Origin: an uncultured Collinsella sp. | GTDB lineage: Bacteria; Actinomycetota; Coriobacteriia; Coriobacteriales; Coriobacteriaceae | Reading direction: 5' to 3' | DNA: 23,869 nucleotides | Assembly: GCA_934643145.1 (NCBI GenBank) | Contig: CAKUBM010000031.1 | Location: forward strand, 1 to 23,869 | Shown: positions 7,657 through 15,589 of the stretch, one piece after another | Numbering within the stretch: the first letter of the stretch is position 1 | Layout of the letters: each line of letters opens with the position of its first letter | The notes under the pieces: model-generated | Database searches by the model: none | What the model saw: only the letters and a program-made list of their open reading frames with translations | What the model was told of the DNA's origin: nothing | Position numbers and translations under genes: made by a program

Positions 7657-7684
7657 TTGCGCAAATCCGCACGTTCGCTATTCT
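7657..7684 (+). promoter_or_regulatory. Promoter of the DUF134-NifX fusion gene
   Basis: TTGCGC (7657-7662) and TATTCT (7679-7684), separated by 16 bases, form a plausible sigma-70-type promoter. The predicted start near 7691 falls inside the second operator, and the ATG is at 7716, giving a leader of about 25 bases with the SD GGAGAG. Confidence 0.55.
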
Positions 7685-7688
7685 ATTG

Positions 7689-7706
7689 TTGGCATATGTC
7701 AGATTT
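7689..7706. promoter_or_regulatory. Downstream operator half of an inverted pair
   Basis: Contains TGGCATATGTCA (7690-7701), identical to the minus-strand reading of the site at 7637-7648. The centres are 53 bp apart, about five helical turns, so both sites face the same side of the DNA. It covers the expected transcription start, a position suited to repression. Confidence 0.6.
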
Positions 7707-7715
7707 GGAGAGTGT

Positions 7716-8480
7716 ATGGCAGGAAGACGCGAAAAATTGCGCCGCGTTGGGATCATCCCCGAATACCGCGGCTTTACCCCTGACGGCCTTGCCAGCGGAG
7801 ACGCCATCGACATGACGGTCGACGAACTCGAAGTCCTGCGCCTATGCGACCTGGAAGGCCTCAATCAGGAGGCCGTCGCCCTGCACATGGGCGTCGCACG
7901 AGCCACGGTGGCGGCCATCAGCAGTCGTGCGCATCGCAAGGTTGCAAACGCGCTGGTCAACGGGCGAGCACTTATCATCGAAGGTGGCAATATCGCATAC
8001 TCCCCCATCACCACGACGACGGCCGCATGGCCAGCAAAGGAGGTCGACACCATGAGGGTGGCAACGACGTACGACAACGGCAACATCTTTATGCACTTTG
8101 GCCGCAGCGAGCAGTTCAAGATCTACGACATCCAGGACGACAAGGTACTCAACGAGCAGGTCGTGGGCACCGGCGGCACTGGTCACGGTGCATTGGCGGG
8201 TCTGCTTGCCAACGGTGGCGTCGACACGCTTATCTGCGGCGGTATCGGCGGCGGCGCCATCAACGCTCTCGCCCAAGCGGGCATCACCGTCTATGCGGGC
8301 GCCCAGGGCAGCTGCGACGCCTGCGTCGAGGCCCTCATTGCCGGCACGCTCGCACAGACCGGCGAGGCCACCTGCGACTGCCATGGCCACAACCACGAGC
8401 GCGCCCACGAGCATGGCGAATCCTGCGGCTGTCACGACCATCACGACCACGACGGACACGAGTCCTGCGGCTGCCACTAG
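7716..8480 (+). CDS. DUF134 DNA-binding domain fused to a NifX/NifB-like Fe-Mo cluster-binding domain with a Cys/His-rich tail
   Basis: A 254-residue protein with three parts. Residues 1-95 match DUF134, a helix-turn-helix family: MTVDELEVLRLCDLEGLNQE, followed by ALHMGVARATVAAISSRAHR. Residues 113-215 match the dinitrogenase iron-molybdenum cofactor domain shared by NifX, NifY and the NifB C-terminus: MRVATTYDNGNIFMHFGRSE, then GGIGGGAINALAQAGITVYAG. Residues 220-254 hold 6 Cys and 11 His, with CGCH twice. These domains are usually separate proteins. The start at 7716 has GGAGAG 4 bases upstream; an in-frame TTG at 7686 would run back through the operator. A strong internal SD and ATG at 8036-8054 could produce the cluster domain alone. 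Autoregulation by the N-terminal domain is inferred. No nitrogenase gene is near, so a general metal-cluster role is more likely than nitrogen fixation. Confidence 0.9.
   Translation: MAGRREKLRRVGIIPEYRGFTPDGLASGDAIDMTVDELEVLRLCDLEGLNQEAVALHMGVARATVAAISSRAHRKVANALVNGRALIIEGGNIAYSPITTTTAAWPAKEVDTMRVATTYDNGNIFMHFGRSEQFKIYDIQDDKVLNEQVVGTGGTGHGALAGLLANGGVDTLICGGIGGGAINALAQAGITVYAGAQGSCDACVEALIAGTLAQTGEATCDCHGHNHERAHEHGESCGCHDHHDHDGHESCGCH
8036..8054 (+). promoter_or_regulatory. Internal SD and in-frame ATG at the domain junction
   Basis: AAAGGAGG (8036-8043), 8 bases, then ATG (8052-8054), in frame with the fusion gene as codon 113. The ATG is exactly where NifX-like domains begin (MRVATTYDNG). 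The SD is better than that of the full-length start, so a separate product of 142 residues (8052-8480) is plausible. Confidence 0.7.
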
Positions 8481-8540
8481 CAGCAAGCACCTCGACGTCA
8501 ACACGCTTCCGCGCGTTCGACAACCTGCGAACGAACGACA

Positions 8541-8572
8541 AAGGCCGCCTGGAGTACCATCCAGGCGGCCTT
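8541..8572. terminator. Bidirectional terminator between the fusion gene and ffh
   Basis: A perfect 12-bp inverted repeat, AAGGCCGCCTGG (8541-8552) and its complement (8561-8572), with an 8-base loop. It lies 60 bases past the plus-strand stop and 25 bases past the ffh stop. T-runs are weak on both sides. Confidence 0.8.
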
Positions 8573-8596
8573 CGCCATACACGACTTAACCAGTCG

Positions 8597-10072
8597 CTAC
8601 TTCTTATTACGCATCTGCGCTTCCATCTGGCGCAGCAGGTCCATATCGGACTTGGGGCCGCCCATTCCCAGGCCGCCCATGCCGCCCAGACCCATGGCAT
8701 CCAGACCGGGAATATTGGGCATGCGCATCTTTTTGCCCTTCTTACCCTTCTTGCCCTTCTTGCCGCCGGCCTGCGCCTGATTGGCCATCGTGCGCATGCG
8801 GCCCATCATCTTGTTCATCTCGCCCCACTGCTTCATAAGGCTGTTGACCTCGGTGGGAGTCACGCCGGCGCCCTTGGCGATGCGGGCACGGCGCTGGCCG
8901 TTGATGATGGAAGGGCGCAGGCGCTCCTCCTTGGTCATCGACATGATGATGGCCTCGTTCTTATCGAAGATGCCCTCGTCCAGATTGCCGCCCATCTGGT
9001 TGAGCGCACGCTGGCCACCGGGGAGCATACCCAGGATGCCCTTCATACCGCCCATCTTCTTGACGGCCTTCATCTGGTCGAGCATGTCGTTCATGGTGAA
9101 GCCCTCGCGCAGCATGCGCTCGGCAGCCTCGAGCTGCTCGGCATCGGCGGCCTCCTGGGCCTTCTCGATGATGCCGACGACGTCGCCCATGCCCAAAATG
9201 CGCTTGGCCATACGATCGGGATAGAACGGCTCCAGCGAATCGGGTTTCTCGCCCATGCTCACGAACTTGATGGGCTTACCGGTCACCTGGCGCACGGAAA
9301 GCGCGCCGCCGCCACGGGCATCGCCGTCGAGCTTGGAGATGATCACGCCGTCAAAGTCGGTTCGCTCGGCAAAGGTCGAGACGACGTTGACGATATCCTG
9401 GCCGGTCATGGCATCGACGACCATCAGCACCTGATCGGGCTTGACGGCCTTCTTGATGTCCACGGCTTCCTGCATCATCTGTTCGTCGATCTGCAAACGA
9501 CCGGCGGTATCGACGATGACCACGTCGCGCAGGTGGTCGACGGCCTCCTGAATGGCGCCCTTGGCGATGTCGACCGGGTGTGCACCGTCGCCGCGGAAGA
9601 CCGGTACGCCGATCTCTCCACCAAGCGTGGCCAGCTGGTCGGCAGCGGCGGGACGGTAGACGTCGCACGCGGCGAGCAGCGGCGAGCGGCCCTGCTTCTT
9701 GAGCAGGTAGGCAAGCTTTACGGCCGCCGTGGTCTTACCGGAGCCCTGCAAGCCCACGAGCATGATGACATTGGGAATGCGGTTGCTAAAGACGAGCTTG
9801 CTCTCGGTGGAGCCGAGCATCTCGGTGAGCTCGTCGAGCACGATCTTGACGACGTTTTGCACCGGCGACAGCGACTCCATGACCTCGGCGGTCATGCAGC
9901 GCTCCTTGGTCTTGGCAACAAACTCCTTAACGACCTTAAAGTTGACGTCGGCCTCGAGCAGCGCCATGCGGATGTCGCGCATGGCCGAGGTGATATCGGC
10001 CTCGGTCAGCTTGCCCTTGCCGCGCAGACGGTCAAATGTGTCGTTGAGGCGATCGCTCAGGGAATCAAACAC
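8597..10072 (-). CDS. ffh: Signal recognition particle GTPase Ffh (SRP54)
   Basis: Binds signal sequences and 4.5S/6S-type SRP RNA and delivers ribosomes to FtsY at the membrane. The 491-residue protein has the N domain (1-90), then the G domain with GLQGSGKT (107-114), DTAGR (188-192) and SKLDG (246-250), and the Met-rich M domain (about 300-430) with the RNA-binding segment GQRRARIAKGAG (392-403). The tail has a Lys-Gly run (437-449), then a Gly/Met-rich stretch, somewhat longer than in most homologues. The GTG start at 10072 has AAGGAG 7 bases upstream, overlapping the ftsY stop as TAAGGAG. It is the last gene of the minus-strand cluster, next to its receptor's gene. Confidence 0.98.
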   Translation of the reverse strand: MFDSLSDRLNDTFDRLRGKGKLTEADITSAMRDIRMALLEADVNFKVVKEFVAKTKERCMTAEVMESLSPVQNVVKIVLDELTEMLGSTESKLVFSNRIPNVIMLVGLQGSGKTTAAVKLAYLLKKQGRSPLLAACDVYRPAAADQLATLGGEIGVPVFRGDGAHPVDIAKGAIQEAVDHLRDVVIVDTAGRLQIDEQMMQEAVDIKKAVKPDQVLMVVDAMTGQDIVNVVSTFAERTDFDGVIISKLDGDARGGGALSVRQVTGKPIKFVSMGEKPDSLEPFYPDRMAKRILGMGDVVGIIEKAQEAADAEQLEAAERMLREGFTMNDMLDQMKAVKKMGGMKGILGMLPGGQRALNQMGGNLDEGIFDKNEAIIMSMTKEERLRPSIINGQRRARIAKGAGVTPTEVNSLMKQWGEMNKMMGRMRTMANQAQAGGKKGKKGKKGKKMRMPNIPGLDAMGLGGMGGLGMGGPKSDMDLLRQMEAQMRNKK

Positions 10073-10082
10073 TAGTCACTCC

Positions 10083-11000
10083 TTAATTGGACTCGCCCAC
10101 CAGGGCGCGGCAGAAATCTTTGGCGTTAAACTCCTGCAGGTCATCGACCTGCTCGCCCACGCCGATGCGAAGGATCGGGAGCTTGAGCTTCTCGGCCACG
10201 GCCATGGCGATACCGCCCTTAGCCGTGCCGTCGAGCTTGGTCATGATAATACCATCCAGGCCCAGCGCCTCGTTAAACTCGAGCGCCTGGTTCAGACCGT
10301 TTTGGCCTGTCGCGGCATCGATTACGAGGACGACCGAGACGGGCATGGGGCCGGCGGCCATATTGGCGGCGCGCTTACGCGTCACGTTGACCACCTTGGC
10401 AAGCTCGCGCATGAGCTCGGGGCTCGTGTGCAGACGGCCGGCGGTATCGATAAGCACCAGGTCGCTGCCGCGTTTATCGGCCTCGTCGAGCACGTCGTAG
10501 CAAACGCTTGCCGGATCGGAGCCGCGATCGCGCTTGATGACGGGGACGCCGGCACGCTGGCCCCACACATCGAGCTGCTCGATGGCGGCAGCGCGGAAGG
10601 TATCGGCCGAACCGATCACGACATTCTTGCCGCGGGCAGCCATGGCGCTCGCGATCTTACCGACCGTCGTGGTCTTGCCGGCACCGTTAATGCCTACAAA
10701 CAGCACGCAGCTCGGCGTGTCGGAGAACGGATCGCGCTCGATGGGCACAAAGTGCTGCTCGAGCTGCTCGGCCAGGGCACGGCGAAGCTGCGGAGCGGTC
10801 TTGAGGTTCTTCTTGGCCGCGGCATCGCGCAGGTCATCGGAGACCTGAATAGCGACCTCGGCACCCATGTCACCCATAACGAGGGTATCCTCAAGATCCT
10901 CCCAAAAGTCCTCGTCGACCTCGCCGCCAAAGTAGAAGACCTCGTTGAGTGCCTCGCGGCTGCGCTCAAGTCCGCGAGAGAGAGCGTCAAAGAATCCCAT
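10083..11000 (-). CDS. ftsY: SRP receptor FtsY
   Basis: The membrane-associated GTPase that docks the Ffh-ribosome complex. The 305-residue protein has the NG domain only: GINGAGKT (103-110), SADTFRAAAIEQL (131-143), DTAGR (185-189) and TKLDG (254-258). It lacks the long acidic N-terminal A domain of E. coli FtsY and starts directly with MGFFDALSRGLERSRE, an amphipathic membrane-targeting helix. Its ATG shares one base with the smc stop (TAATG), so the two are translationally coupled. Confidence 0.98.
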   Translation of the reverse strand: MGFFDALSRGLERSREALNEVFYFGGEVDEDFWEDLEDTLVMGDMGAEVAIQVSDDLRDAAAKKNLKTAPQLRRALAEQLEQHFVPIERDPFSDTPSCVLFVGINGAGKTTTVGKIASAMAARGKNVVIGSADTFRAAAIEQLDVWGQRAGVPVIKRDRGSDPASVCYDVLDEADKRGSDLVLIDTAGRLHTSPELMRELAKVVNVTRKRAANMAAGPMPVSVVLVIDAATGQNGLNQALEFNEALGLDGIIMTKLDGTAKGGIAMAVAEKLKLPILRIGVGEQVDDLQEFNAKDFCRALVGESN

Positions 11001-14000
11001 TATGCATTCACGACCTTTCCGGTTTCGCGATCGAGTTTTTGCGAGACGACGCGGCTGACGCCGTCGGCTTGCATCGAGACGCCATAGAGAACGTCAGCGT
11101 CCTCCATAGTACGGCGCTGATGCGAAATGACCAAGAGCTGCGTATCGGAACGCAGCACATCGAGGGCGCCGATGAGCTTGGACAGGTTGGCGTCGTCAAG
11201 CGCCGCCTCTACCTCGTCCAGCACATAGAACGGCACCGTGCGCGTGCGATAAACAGCAAAGAGCAGGGCGAGTGCCGTCAGGCTCTTCTCGCCGCCCGAC
11301 ATGAGCATCATCTTGGTGATGCGCTTGCCGCGCGGCTGCGCCACGACCTCGATGCCCGTCTCGGCCGGATGCTCGGGGTCGGTCATCTCCAGATGCGCCT
11401 GACCACCCGGGAACAGCATGGCGAAGATCTCGCGGAAGTTCGCATCGACCTTCTCAAAGGTCACCAGGAAGGCCTTACGCATCTTGCGGTCGATGGCCAC
11501 GGTGATCTTGGTGAGCGCCTTGCGCGCGCTCTCCAGATCGGCCAGCTGCTCCTCGATGTAGTCGGCGCGGCGCTTGAGCTGCTCGTACTCCTCCATGGCA
11601 ACTTGGTTAACGGGACCGAGGTTGTTGATCTGGCGCACAAGCTGGTTGAGCTCGCGCTCGGCGGCATCGCGGTCGGTGGGCGCCGGAAGCATGAGCGCTT
11701 CCTCGAGTACCGTGGTGCCATCGGCGGTAATGGCCTTGATGGCGGCCTCTACCTGCACCTCAAGCTTGCCGCGCGCAACCTTGAACTCGTTTTGCGTGGC
11801 GGTGGCGGTATCGACCCGCTCCTTAGCGCGGGCAACCTCTGCCTTGGCATCCTCGATGGTCTTCTTGAGCGAGGCCGAGTCCGCCTCCTCGAGCGAAGCC
11901 TGATCGCGCAGACGTGCGGCCCAATCTGACGCGCGCTCCAGCAGGGCCGAATAGCGTTCGTGCATGGGGTCGACGCGCAGGCGCAGCAGCTCGAGCGAGC
12001 GCGAAGCCTGGCGTGTTCCGCGGATACGACGGTCGATGCCCTCAAGACGATGCTCCAGGTCGGGTACGCGGCCCTTCAGCGAACGCAGGCGTTCGCTCGT
12101 CTGGGCTAGGCGAACCTTGGCGTCGGCGAGCTTGCCGGCAGCCTCGGAATCGTCACGGCGAACGCGGTCGAGTTCGTCGTTGGCCTCGGCAATCTGCAAG
12201 CCCAGATCGCTTGCATGCGCGCGGGCCTCGTCACGCGAACGGGTGAGCTCGTCAACGCGCGGGCGCGCAGCGCGAACGGCTTCGGAAGCCTGCTCGCGGC
12301 GCTTGGAGATGCGCACGCGCTCGACCTCGGCATTGTTGGCGCTTTGTTCCAAGCGGCCGATCTCGGAGAGCAGCGAGCGGCGCTCGCCCTCAAGACGGGC
12401 GATCTCGCCGGCGGCATCGCCCTCAGCGGCACGCGCTTCCTCAACGGCCGCATTGGCCTCGACGACCTGATCCGACACATGCTCAAACACGGCAGCCAGA
12501 TCGGGCTCCAAGCCCTCCAGCTCGCGAATGCGACGCTTGCGCTCCAGAGCACCCGACGCCTCGCCGGCATCGAGGCCCACGCGCACAAGGCCGCCGCAGG
12601 CGACGCGGGCGCCATCAGGGGTCACGTAAGTCACGCCGTCAACGACCGGCGCCGACAGCGCGGAAGCAAGATCGTCCACGACGTAATAACCGCCGAGCAG
12701 CGCCTCAACGACGGGACCGTAGCCTGCGCGCACGGAAAGACGATCGACCAGGCGGGAACCGGCAGCGCCCTTAGCGGCAGCAGAGGCGCTTACACCGCGC
12801 GCGACCAGCAGCGCCTCACCCGAGGCCTTCTTTTGGTCCAGAGCCGCGCGACCGGCACGCTCAAGCGTGCCGGCGTCATCAAACAAAAGAGCATCAATAT
12901 CGCCGGCAAGCAGCTGCTCGACCAGGCCCTCGAGCTCACGAGGAGCCTCGAGCACGTCACCCAGACGACCCGAGACATCATCGCCCAGCGCGCCCATCAG
13001 ACGGCTCACGAGCGGCGAGCTGTCAGCCATGCGGGCATCGAGCTTCTTTTGGCTGGCAAGCTCCGAGCGCACCTCGGATAACTTGTTGCGTGCCTCGCTC
13101 TCGCGGGCACGCAGGTCCTTCAGGGCCGCGCGTGCCGTCTCGGTGGCTTCACGCGCATCGACCTGAGCCTGGCGCGCTTCCTCAAGAGCACCCTCAATCT
13201 CCTCGGCGCGTTCGCGACGGCTCTCGAGCGAGGCCGTGACCTCCTCAAGCTGCTCGTCGATCTGCTCCAAGCGCGAGGCGTACATGTTGTCCTCGACCTC
13301 GGCGTTACTCAGCGAGTCCTTCACCTTGGCGAGTTCGAGCGCCGCGTTATCGGCCCCACGTTGCACATCGCGTTGCTCACGCGTAAGCTGCGAAATCTGA
13401 TTGTCGAGCGCCACGCGTCGCTCGTGGAGCTCAGCGGCGGCAGGACCAGCGGCGTCAACGTCCTCCTGGGCCTGCATGTGCGCACCGGTCACTTCCTCAA
13501 GCTGCGCACGCGCGTCCTCGAGCTCCTCGACCACGCGACGACGCTGATGCTCGGAGCTCGAGATCTGGCCACGCATGTCGGACAGGCGCGACACCATGTT
13601 GTGGCCCTTTTCCTCGAGCAGGCGCATATCGGAGTTAATGCGGCCGACCACGTCTTGCATATGGCGGCGCTGCTCGCCCAGGTCGCCCACAAACAGGCCC
13701 TTTTCCTCAAGCATGACCTGGAGCTTCTCGAGCTCGAGTTCCTTTTCGCCCAAGCGGTACTGCGCAAGCTCCAGCTCGGCGGCGCCTTCCTTGGAGCGGC
13801 TCTCCAGGTCGTTCCACTGCGACTGCAGCGAACGCAGCTCGTCGACGGCCAGCATCTGCGTAAGCTCGTTCGCGCGCGAGGACAGCTCTTTGTACTTGCG
13901 CGCACGATCGACCTGACGCTCCAGCGGTCGCAGCTGACGGGCAATTTCCTTATTGATGTCGCGGGCACGCGTCAGGTGCTCGTCCATCGACTTAATCTTT

Positions 14001-14536
14001 TTGAGCGCACGCTCCTTGCGGCGCTTGTGCTTGGAGATGCCGGCGGCCTCCTCGATGAGGGCACGGCGCTCCTCGGGGCGGCTCTGCAAAATGGCATCGA
14101 GCTTGCCCTGGCTGATGATGGAATGTGTATCCTTGCCCAGGCCCGAATCGTGCAGGATGTCCTGAATGTCCATCAGGCGGCACGGACTCGAGTTGATGAG
14201 GTACTCGCTTTCGCCCGAGCGATACATGCGACGGGTGATGGCGACCTCGTCAAAATCGACGGGCAGCATATGATCGGAGTTGTCGAGCACCAGCGTAACC
14301 TCGGCCACGCCCACCGGCTTGCGCGCCGACGAACCCGAGAAGATAACATCCTCCATGGCCTGGCCGCGCAGCTGCTTAGCGCTCTGCTCGCCCAGGACCC
14401 ACAGGATGGAGTCGGAGATGTTCGATTTTCCCGAGCCGTTGGGACCGACGATGACCGTCAGGCCCGGTTCAAACGACATGTGGGCGCGGTCGGCAAACGA
14501 CTTGAACCCTTTGAGCGTGAGGGACTTGAGATACAC
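11000..14536 (-). CDS. smc: Chromosome segregation protein SMC
   Basis: ATPase that organises and segregates the chromosome with ScpA and ScpB, neither of which is in the window. The 1178-residue protein has N-terminal Walker A GPNGSGKS (31-38), a long coiled coil, a hinge domain (about 505-680), a return coiled coil, and the C-terminal head with signature LMSGGEKS and Walker B YVLDEVEAALDD (about 1077-1120). Length is typical for bacterial SMC. The start is GTG at 14536 with GAGG upstream (GCGAGGATCC), 10 bases after the rnc stop; family similarity begins at YLKSLTLKGFKSFA. Confidence 0.98.
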   Translation of the reverse strand: MYLKSLTLKGFKSFADRAHMSFEPGLTVIVGPNGSGKSNISDSILWVLGEQSAKQLRGQAMEDVIFSGSSARKPVGVAEVTLVLDNSDHMLPVDFDEVAITRRMYRSGESEYLINSSPCRLMDIQDILHDSGLGKDTHSIISQGKLDAILQSRPEERRALIEEAAGISKHKRRKERALKKIKSMDEHLTRARDINKEIARQLRPLERQVDRARKYKELSSRANELTQMLAVDELRSLQSQWNDLESRSKEGAAELELAQYRLGEKELELEKLQVMLEEKGLFVGDLGEQRRHMQDVVGRINSDMRLLEEKGHNMVSRLSDMRGQISSSEHQRRRVVEELEDARAQLEEVTGAHMQAQEDVDAAGPAAAELHERRVALDNQISQLTREQRDVQRGADNAALELAKVKDSLSNAEVEDNMYASRLEQIDEQLEEVTASLESRRERAEEIEGALEEARQAQVDAREATETARAALKDLRARESEARNKLSEVRSELASQKKLDARMADSSPLVSRLMGALGDDVSGRLGDVLEAPRELEGLVEQLLAGDIDALLFDDAGTLERAGRAALDQKKASGEALLVARGVSASAAAKGAAGSRLVDRLSVRAGYGPVVEALLGGYYVVDDLASALSAPVVDGVTYVTPDGARVACGGLVRVGLDAGEASGALERKRRIRELEGLEPDLAAVFEHVSDQVVEANAAVEEARAAEGDAAGEIARLEGERRSLLSEIGRLEQSANNAEVERVRISKRREQASEAVRAARPRVDELTRSRDEARAHASDLGLQIAEANDELDRVRRDDSEAAGKLADAKVRLAQTSERLRSLKGRVPDLEHRLEGIDRRIRGTRQASRSLELLRLRVDPMHERYSALLERASDWAARLRDQASLEEADSASLKKTIEDAKAEVARAKERVDTATATQNEFKVARGKLEVQVEAAIKAITADGTTVLEEALMLPAPTDRDAAERELNQLVRQINNLGPVNQVAMEEYEQLKRRADYIEEQLADLESARKALTKITVAIDRKMRKAFLVTFEKVDANFREIFAMLFPGGQAHLEMTDPEHPAETGIEVVAQPRGKRITKMMLMSGGEKSLTALALLFAVYRTRTVPFYVLDEVEAALDDANLSKLIGALDVLRSDTQLLVISHQRRTMEDADVLYGVSMQADGVSRVVSQKLDRETGKVVNA

Positions 14537-14546
14537 GGATCCTCGC

Positions 14547-15272
14547 TTATACGTGCTTCTTGTTGAGAATCACGCCGTTGGTGGTGTAACCCATGCGGTC
14601 GAGCGCCTCGAGTGCGGCGGCTCCCTCGGCTTCCTTCTTTGAGGAACCGGTGCCGCGACCCTGGCGAATGCCATCGATCAGCACCACGGCGGTAAAGGTG
14701 GGCGCATGCGCCGGACCCTCGGAACCCACCAGCTTGTACGCCGGGGGCTCGTGGCCGTCGGCCTGCACGCACTCCTGCAAAAACGACTTGGGGTTTGCGG
14801 GATGCTCGGCACGCTCGGAGGCCAAATGCGGCTTGAGCGTACGGTGAATGAACTCCGCCGCAGCATCCCAGCCGGCGTCCAGATACAGCGCGCCGACGAG
14901 CGACTCGTAGACGTTCTCGAGCGCCGAATGCAGGCCGCGCGCGCCGGTACCGGTCTCGGAGGCGCCAAAGATAATGATGTCGTCGATGCCCAGCTCATGC
15001 GACACCTCGGACAGCGTAGCGCCCGAGACAAGCGACACCTTCAAGCGCGTGAGCTTGCCCTCGTCAAACTCCGGATAGGACTCAAAGAGCGAACGGGCGA
15101 CCACGGCGCCCAAAATGGAATCACCCAAGAACTCAAGACGCTCGTAGCTTGCCGAGACTGGCTGGCCTTCGACGGCCGAAGGATGCGTAAGGGCCGCGCG
15201 CAGCAGCACCTTGTCATTGAACTCGTGGCCCAGAATCTCCTGGGCGCGCGTAAGTCGTTCGGATAAAGCCAA
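14547..15272 (-). CDS. rnc: Ribonuclease III
   Basis: Cleaves double-stranded RNA in rRNA processing and mRNA turnover. The 241-residue protein has the signature YERLEFLGDSILG (43-55, with acidic Glu44, Glu47 and Asp51), the second active-site helix ALENVYESLVGALYLD (117-132, Glu123), and a C-terminal dsRNA-binding domain from PKSFLQE (161) through TGSSKKEAEGAAALEAL (about 208-224). Against E. coli RNase III, the metal-ligand position Asp114 aligns with Asn120 here, and the usual Asn before the signature Glu is Tyr. The start is TTG at 15272, three bases after the acpP stop, with GGAGG 8 bases upstream inside the end of acpP. No Met codon lies near. Confidence 0.96.
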   Translation of the reverse strand: MALSERLTRAQEILGHEFNDKVLLRAALTHPSAVEGQPVSASYERLEFLGDSILGAVVARSLFESYPEFDEGKLTRLKVSLVSGATLSEVSHELGIDDIIIFGASETGTGARGLHSALENVYESLVGALYLDAGWDAAAEFIHRTLKPHLASERAEHPANPKSFLQECVQADGHEPPAYKLVGSEGPAHAPTFTAVVLIDGIRQGRGTGSSKKEAEGAAALEALDRMGYTTNGVILNKKHV

Positions 15273-15275
15273 GAC

Positions 15276-15518
15276 CTAAGCCTCCCTGGCAGCTTCGATG
15301 GCGTCGACAGCGTCGGCGACAGAGTTGAGCGAGAGCAGGGTCTCGTCATCGATCTCGAGGTTGAACTCGTCCTCGATAGCCGTCACCAGCTGCAGGCGCT
15401 CGAGCGAATTGGCATCGAGATCGTCAAACGTGGTCTCATCGCTAATCTCGGCAACATCGACGCCCAGAACGTCAGCAGCGACCTCGGCGATCTTGTCGAA
15501 GATTTCGGAGCGGTCCAT
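15276..15518 (-). CDS. acpP: Acyl carrier protein
   Basis: Carries growing acyl chains on a 4'-phosphopantetheine arm for fatty acid and phospholipid synthesis. The 80-residue acidic protein has the helical ACP fold, with the modified serine at Ser38 in LDANSLERLQLV. The usual Asp-Ser-Leu is Asn-Ser-Leu here. ATG at 15518 follows AGAGGAAG. It sits 3 bases before rnc and 124 bases after plsX; that gap holds a terminator-like hairpin. Confidence 0.95.
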   Translation of the reverse strand: MDRSEIFDKIAEVAADVLGVDVAEISDETTFDDLDANSLERLQLVTAIEDEFNLEIDDETLLSLNSVADAVDAIEAAREA

Positions 15519-15547
15519 AGCGCTTCCTCTCATAGTGCATGAATACC

Positions 15548-15577
15548 AAAAGATTGGCACCGCGCGGGCGGCACCAA
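15548..15577 (-). terminator. Hairpin and U-run in the plsX-acpP gap (terminator or attenuator)
   Basis: In minus-strand RNA, UUGGUGCCGC and GCGGUGCCAA pair over 10 bp, including two adjacent G-U wobbles, around a CCGC loop. UCUUUU follows. On the other strand the same positions would be C-A mismatches, so the structure is specific to transcripts running from plsX toward acpP. The only gene upstream of it in this gap is plsX. Confidence 0.65.
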
Positions 15578-15589
15578 GACACGGTTTTG

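Noticed and set aside
7716..8480. Evidence for nitrogen fixation
   Set aside because: NifX/NifB-like domains are widespread in non-fixing bacteria, and no other nif-type gene is in the window.
7844..10075. 743-codon plus-strand open frame across the DUF134 fusion gene and opposite ffh
   Set aside because: It overlaps two well-supported genes in other frames, its sequence is His/Arg/Gly-rich without domains, and it would cross the terminator at 8541-8572.
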